In this document: positions 59,878-64,000 of the stretch, piece after piece
Layout: the number at the start of each line of letters is the position of its first letter
Position numbering within the stretch: the stretch's first letter is position 1
Origin: Corynebacterium lowii
GTDB lineage: Bacteria > Actinomycetota > Actinomycetes > Mycobacteriales > Mycobacteriaceae
NCBI RefSeq assembly: GCF_001412085.1
Contig: NZ_LKEV01000001.1
Span: 186,001-250,000, forward strand
Reading direction: 5' to 3'
Length of the DNA stretch: 64,000 bases
The notes under the pieces: generated by a model
Seen by the model: only the letters and a program-made list of their open reading frames with translations
Databases searched by the model: none
What the model was told of the DNA's origin: nothing
Translations under genes and position numbers: made by a program

Positions 59878-61134
59878 GTGTCTCATACCCCACAGGAACC
59901 CACAATCGCACCACCTCGCCCGTCACGGCGTCGTAGCCTCCCCCGGCAAACTGAGATTACGGAGAGCCGCCGCTACATCGTGATGATCGCTATGGCCCTT
60001 GGCGGCTTCGGCATTGGCGTTACGGAGTTTGTGTCGATGGGCCTGCTTAGCGATATTGCCGCTGATTTTCGCATTTCGGAGGACACCGCCGGGCATATTA
60101 TTACGGCTTATGCGATGGGCGTGGTGGTGGGGGCACCGTTGATTGCGGCGCTCACGGGTTCGGTACCGCGGCGTCGGTTGCTGCTGATTTTGATAGCCGC
60201 TTTTACCATCGGTAATGCCTTAACCGTATTCGCCGGGGTGTACGCCAATTCTTATGGGGTTTTGGTGGCTTCTCGCTTTATTGCGGCGCTGCCGCACGGT
60301 GCGTTTTTCTCGGTATCGGGTTTGGCGGCGGCGTCGATGGCTCCGAAGGGGCAGCGCGGGCGTGCTCTGGCGTTCGTGGGTCTGGGCTTGCCTTTTGCCA
60401 CGGTATTGGGTGTTCCGGCTGCTCAGGCGTTGGGGCACGCGGTGGGGTGGCAAAGCGCGTACATGCTTGTTTCTCTTATTGGTCTGAGCACTTTTGTGGC
60501 GCTGTGGTTCCTTATGCCACATATGTCGGAAATGGCCCCCACCAGCCCGATGACGGAATTGGGTGCGCTGCGTCGTTCTCAGGTGTGGTTCTCTTTGGCT
60601 ATTGGTTCCGTGGGCTTTGGCGGAATGTTCGCGGTGTACACCTATATTTCTTGGACAATGACGCAGCGGGCAGGCCTCGATTCTAAGCACATGTGGATTG
60701 TGTTGATGGTTTATGGCATTGGCATGGTGGCCGGCACATGGGTGGGTGGTCGTCTTTCCGATTGGAACCTAGAACTAGGTATTCTCGTGGCTCTCGGTGC
60801 TATTTGCGCCACGTTGCTCGCTTTTTATGCCGCGTCCACGAGCGTTATTCCGGCCATTGTGTGTTTTGGGCTCATCGGAATGTCGGGATCCACGCTTATT
60901 CCCTCCCTGCAAATCCGCCTCATGGATGTGGCCGGTGAGGCCCAAACCCTCGCGGCGGCGCTGAATCATTCGGCGCTCAATATCGCCAACGCTGCCGGCG
61001 CCTCGATGGGCGGCGCGGTGATCGCCGCCGGATACGGTTACTCCGCCCCGGCCTTGGCGGGCGCGGCCTTGGCGCTGGTGGCCATCGCCTTGTGGTACGT
61101 GGCCTTTACTTTGCGACGCCGCGCCAACGCCTAG
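59878..61134 (+). CDS. MFS transporter, DHA1/AraJ-like
   Basis: A 418-residue, 12-helix major facilitator. GFGIGVTEFVSMGLLSDIAA is the helix-1 signature of the AraJ/YdhP/chloramphenicol-resistance-like group. TAYAMGVVVGAPLIAALTG precedes RRRLLLI (motif A), and ALPHGAFFSVSG is in helix 5. GTG 59878 is the start, with AAGG upstream. The substrate is unknown; efflux of drugs or sugars is typical. It resumes high-GC host-like sequence. Confidence 0.9.
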   Translation: MSHTPQEPTIAPPRPSRRRSLPRQTEITESRRYIVMIAMALGGFGIGVTEFVSMGLLSDIAADFRISEDTAGHIITAYAMGVVVGAPLIAALTGSVPRRRLLLILIAAFTIGNALTVFAGVYANSYGVLVASRFIAALPHGAFFSVSGLAAASMAPKGQRGRALAFVGLGLPFATVLGVPAAQALGHAVGWQSAYMLVSLIGLSTFVALWFLMPHMSEMAPTSPMTELGALRRSQVWFSLAIGSVGFGGMFAVYTYISWTMTQRAGLDSKHMWIVLMVYGIGMVAGTWVGGRLSDWNLELGILVALGAICATLLAFYAASTSVIPAIVCFGLIGMSGSTLIPSLQIRLMDVAGEAQTLAAALNHSALNIANAAGASMGGAVIAAGYGYSAPALAGAALALVAIALWYVAFTLRRRANA

Positions 61135-61160
61135 CCCAGCACGACAATAGCGCTGCAACG

Positions 61161-61345
61161 ACACCAAGGGGTGCCACCTCGGTCCGAAAATTAACCTCGG
61201 CCCCGAGGTGGCACCCTTTCGTGTTGCAGCAATGCCAGAACAGCGCCGGCAGGATAGAACGGCGTCGATAAGCACAAGCAACATGAGGGGGTGCCACCTC
61301 ACCCCGAATACACCGCCCAACCCCCGCAGCGGCACCCCAAAGCGC
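61161..61345. repeat. intergenic inverted-repeat units (two)
   Basis: Units lie at 61161-61222 (arms CCAAGGGGTGCCACCTCGG and CCGAGGTGGCACCC) and 61284-61345. An exact core GGCGTCGATAAGC lies between them at 61262-61274. They are the first units after a 15-kb stretch without any. Confidence 0.88.
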
Positions 61346-61369
61346 CGTCGAAGCCGCGCAGCAAACCAC

Positions 61370-62122
61370 CTACCCCAGGCGCTCGGCGCGCAGCTGGTCC
61401 ACCACCGGAATGTCCAGGGGCTCTAGTTCCTCCAGGCCAATGCCCATCGCCTGTGCGAGGAGGAGGTCGGCCAGCTGGGGGTTGCGGGCTAGAACGGGGC
61501 CGTGCATGTAGGTGGCCACCACGGAGCCCTGCACGGCGCCCTCGGCGGTGCGCTGGGTGGAGGCGTCGGCAAGGCCCTCGGTGCCGTGGTGATCGCTGTT
61601 GCCCACGCCGCGTTTGACCACGCCCAGGGGGGTGGCGGCGGACCCCAGGATGGTGGCGCCCATGTGGTTTTCAAAGCCGGTGAGCGGCTGGGTGAGGGCG
61701 GCGGTGAATCCTGCCCCGGTGGGGGTGGAGGTGACCTCCCCGATGGCGCGTTTGCCGAGGGAGGTGGTGGTGGCGTCGATGAGGCCGAGGCCATCTACGA
61801 TGCGGCCGTCGGCGCGGAAGGATTCTCCGAGCACTTGGAGTCCGGCGCAGATGGCCAGGATGGGGCGGCCTGCCTCGGCGGCGCGGCGCAGGCCGCCGTC
61901 GGCCAGGAGGTGTTCGGCGGCGAGTATTTGGGCGGTGTCCTCGCCGCCGCCCAGGGTGTAGACGTCGAGGCCGGTGGGTATGGCTTCGCCGAGTTTGACG
62001 GGGTGAATATCGGCGGCAATGCCGCGCATGCGGGCGCGCCCGCGCAGGACGAGGGCGTTGCCGTCGTCGCCGTAGGTGCCTAGGACGTCGGGGAGGATGA
62101 GGCCGATCTGGAGGGAGGTCAT
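61370..62122 (-). CDS. gatD: lipid II isoglutaminyl synthase, glutaminase subunit GatD
   Basis: A 250-residue class I glutamine amidotransferase of the CobB/CobQ type. ILAICAGLQVLGE contains the nucleophilic Cys, and VVATYMHGPVLARNP the catalytic His. It releases ammonia from glutamine for MurT, which amidates the D-Glu of the peptidoglycan stem. It directly follows murT with no gap. Confidence 0.94.
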   Translation of the reverse strand: MTSLQIGLILPDVLGTYGDDGNALVLRGRARMRGIAADIHPVKLGEAIPTGLDVYTLGGGEDTAQILAAEHLLADGGLRRAAEAGRPILAICAGLQVLGESFRADGRIVDGLGLIDATTTSLGKRAIGEVTSTPTGAGFTAALTQPLTGFENHMGATILGSAATPLGVVKRGVGNSDHHGTEGLADASTQRTAEGAVQGSVVATYMHGPVLARNPQLADLLLAQAMGIGLEELEPLDIPVVDQLRAERLG

Positions 62123-63478
62123 TTATGCGTCTCCTTTCGAGGAAGAAGCGGAGGCATCGGTGCCAGCAGAGCCAGAACCGGTACCAGCAGAATCAGAACC
62201 AGAACCCGAAGAACCGGCACTCTTCAAAGCCTTATTGAGGTCGCGGAAGGCCGTGTAGTTAGCCAGCACCTCCACCTTGCCGGGTGGGCAGGCGCGGATG
62301 GCGTCGAGGGGATCGGGGTGTAGGTCGTGGTTGATTCCGGCGTAGAGCAGTCGCACGGCCAGGTCGGTGCCGCGTTCGCCCGCGGCCTTGACGGAGAGGT
62401 CTCCAAAGTTCTCAAAGCGCACGTCCCAGAGCCAGGAGAGGTCCTCGCCGTCGGCCACCTGGCCATTAACGGCGATGACCAACCCCTCGGCCTCTCGGTC
62501 CACCATCGAGAGCGCTTCCTGCCAGCCCGCGGGGTTCTTGGCCAGCAGCAGGTGCACGTCGCGTCCCTCGAAGGGCACGGTGGAGTAGCGCCCAGCCACG
62601 TTATCCACCGATTCCGCGGCGGAGATGGCGGCCTCCAGGGGCACCCCGAATCCTCCCACGGCGGCGGCGATGGCCTGGGCGGCGTTGCCACGATTGGCGC
62701 GCCCGGGCAGGGTGAGGTTGAGGTCTCGGCGGCCCGAGGGGGTCGTCAGTCCTTCTTCGTTCACGGCCCAGGTGGGTTGGGGGCGGCGGAACTCGCGGCC
62801 GTCGGGAAGCGGCTTGGCGGCGTACCAGTCGGTGCCCTCGTGCACGATGTGGCCCCCGGTGCGGGGGCAGGAAACGGCGTCGCCCACCCATCCGGCACCG
62901 GCGGAAACCCACACGACGTTGGGGGCGTCGTAGGCCACGGAGGTCACCAGCACGTCATCGCAATTAGCCACCACCAGCATGTTGGGGTGGGCCTCCACGC
63001 AGGAGCGCAGGGCGCGCTCGATCTTGTTGATTTCGCCTACGCGGTCGAGCTGATCGCGGGTGAGGTTGAGCAGCACGAGCGCTTGGGGGTTCAGGCGCTC
63101 GGCCACCGAGGGCACGTGGAGTTCGTCTACCTCCAGCACCACGGAATCGGCCTCCTTGCCCGCGAGCAGGGCGGAGATGATTCCGGCGTCCATGTTGTCC
63201 CCGCCGGAATTGGTGGCCACGGTGCTGGTGCGACGCACGGCGGCCGCCAGCATGCGCGTGGTGGTGGACTTACCGTTGGTGCCGGTCACCAGCGCGGTGG
63301 GACGGCCGGCGCCGAGGGTGCGCATGACGTTGGGGTCGATGGCCTGGGCCACCAGGCCGCCGATCATGCCGCCCGCCCCGCGCCCGGTGAGCCGGGAGGC
63401 GGTGGTGGCCAGCGTGGCGGCCGTAGTGGCGGCGCGGGATCGCAGTGTGCGCAGTGCCGAGGAAAGATCAAGGCTCAT
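62123..63478 (-). CDS. murT: lipid II isoglutaminyl synthase, ligase subunit MurT
   Basis: A 451-residue Mur-ligase-like ATPase. LVTGTNGKSTTTRML is the P-loop, LVLLNLTRDQLDRVGE (as ALVLLNLTRDQLDRVGE) the second conserved segment, and EDLSWLWDVRFE the C-terminal DUF1727 motif. It activates the D-Glu carboxylate for amidation with ammonia from GatD. The Cys4 zinc ribbon seen in staphylococcal MurT is absent: only one Cys remains in VSCPRTGGH. The last 35 residues are a Ser/Gly/Ala-rich low-complexity tail. Confidence 0.94.
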   Translation of the reverse strand: MSLDLSSALRTLRSRAATTAATLATTASRLTGRGAGGMIGGLVAQAIDPNVMRTLGAGRPTALVTGTNGKSTTTRMLAAAVRRTSTVATNSGGDNMDAGIISALLAGKEADSVVLEVDELHVPSVAERLNPQALVLLNLTRDQLDRVGEINKIERALRSCVEAHPNMLVVANCDDVLVTSVAYDAPNVVWVSAGAGWVGDAVSCPRTGGHIVHEGTDWYAAKPLPDGREFRRPQPTWAVNEEGLTTPSGRRDLNLTLPGRANRGNAAQAIAAAVGGFGVPLEAAISAAESVDNVAGRYSTVPFEGRDVHLLLAKNPAGWQEALSMVDREAEGLVIAVNGQVADGEDLSWLWDVRFENFGDLSVKAAGERGTDLAVRLLYAGINHDLHPDPLDAIRACPPGKVEVLANYTAFRDLNKALKSAGSSGSGSDSAGTGSGSAGTDASASSSKGDA

Positions 63479-63505
63479 GGGCCTTTACCTTAATAGCCTT
63501 GCCCG

Positions 63506-64000
63506 TCAGGCAGCGCCGGTGACCCGCCCCACGGCCTCCATAAAGGCGGTATCGCTGAGCAGCGGGATACCTTTGCGATGGGCGTGCATGGCCTTCCCGC
63601 GCAGGTCAGTGGTGCGATTGCACACCACCACGGAGGTGGCCCGGGTGAGCTTTTCCGAATAATTCAGCTCCGCGCGCATGAGTGCGGAGATAATCTCGTT
63701 GGGGTCCATATCAATCTCCGGGGAGACCACCACCTCCATGCCGGGCAGCAGCGTGTGGCCCGGCCGATACGGCCCGGGGTTCTCGTGGCGCCGCGGAGCC
63801 TGCGCCGCCTCCACCCGCACCACGGAGCGTTGCAGCCCAAAGGGGTCAGGCTTGAGATCCTCCGGCTTGCGAGCGGCCTGGGTAGTCCCCGCACGGCGCA
63901 TATGTAAGAAAAGCTCCATGAGCAGCAGCGTGGACTCGCGGGTCACGTCCTCCTCGCTGCGCTGCGCCCTGCTTATCGACGCCACCGGCGACTCCGCAGC
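63506..64000 (-). CDS. dnaQ: DnaQ-like exonuclease/BRCT protein, C-terminal part (partial)
   Basis: The frame remains open to the window edge; only the C-terminal 165 residues are seen. The last 90 residues resemble a BRCT domain (MEVVVSPEIDMDPNEIISAL, ATSVVVCNRTTDLRGKAMHA, KGIPLLSDTAFMEAVGRV). In actinobacteria this tail follows the exonuclease domain of a DNA polymerase III epsilon-like protein located beside murT-gatD, as with Rv3711c. The exonuclease motifs themselves are outside the window. Confidence 0.75.
   Translation of the reverse strand, partial: AAESPVASISRAQRSEEDVTRESTLLLMELFLHMRRAGTTQAARKPEDLKPDPFGLQRSVVRVEAAQAPRRHENPGPYRPGHTLLPGMEVVVSPEIDMDPNEIISALMRAELNYSEKLTRATSVVVCNRTTDLRGKAMHAHRKGIPLLSDTAFMEAVGRVTGAA

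Overview
The window is high-GC actinobacterial chromosome, almost certainly Corynebacterium or a close mycolic-acid relative. It carries the arabinogalactan gene set (Emb and AftA arabinosyltransferases, DprE1/DprE2, a GtrA-like protein, GlfT1, and a Wzm/Wzt-type exporter), an MmpL transporter, MurT-GatD, and a FadE/FadA/FabG/MaoC lipid cluster arranged like the mycobacterial fabG4-htdX region. There is no rRNA, complete insertion sequence or prophage.

Layout. 0-7 kb: partial S4 protein, VOC protein, a secreted beta-lactamase-like protein between duplicated repeats, an esterase, PepO, a PrsW-type protease and YbaK. 7-13 kb: two divergent lipid-metabolism units sharing a control region with an 8-bp inverted repeat. 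13-29 kb: arabinogalactan locus, interrupted by an AbiEi/DUF559-like gene and ending in a PLP-fold protein that lacks the usual PLP lysine. 29-38 kb: tRNA genes (three Ser, two identical Arg), an aromatic aminotransferase, MgtE, a secreted nucleotidase, an arginase-like protein, TyrA, TadA and a small stress pair. 38-47 kb: MmpL, then Tgt, an MFS pump, YhhQ and GluQ-RS, which together suggest queuosine salvage and glutamylation. 47-58 kb: a complete type I-E CRISPR-Cas system (cas3, cas8e, cse2, cas7e, cas5e, cas6e, cas1, cas2) with a 23-repeat array. 58-60 kb: an AT-rich orphan gene, an inverted fragment of a paralogue of it, and a second orphan. 60-64 kb: MFS pump, GatD-MurT, and the end of a DnaQ-like exonuclease.

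Two genome-scale signals stand out. First, 33 intergenic units of roughly 55-65 bp have arms reading about AAGGGGTGCCAC and GTGGCACCCCTT; they are often paired and some supply the stop codon of the neighbouring gene. Second, the 13-mer GCTTATCGACGCC (or its complement) occurs 21 times by eye, both in or beside those units and inside seven unrelated coding regions, where it uses codons uncommon in this genome. Neither signal is explained by the annotated genes.

The most surprising local observation is a 42-bp tract shared (41/42) by dprE1 and tyrA in the same reading frame. In TyrA it replaces the segment where the family normally has its conserved SHLxH motif. The best candidate for an undescribed defence-associated gene is the AT-rich orphan beside the CRISPR array. 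Coordinates come from reading the sequence; no alignment or database search was run.
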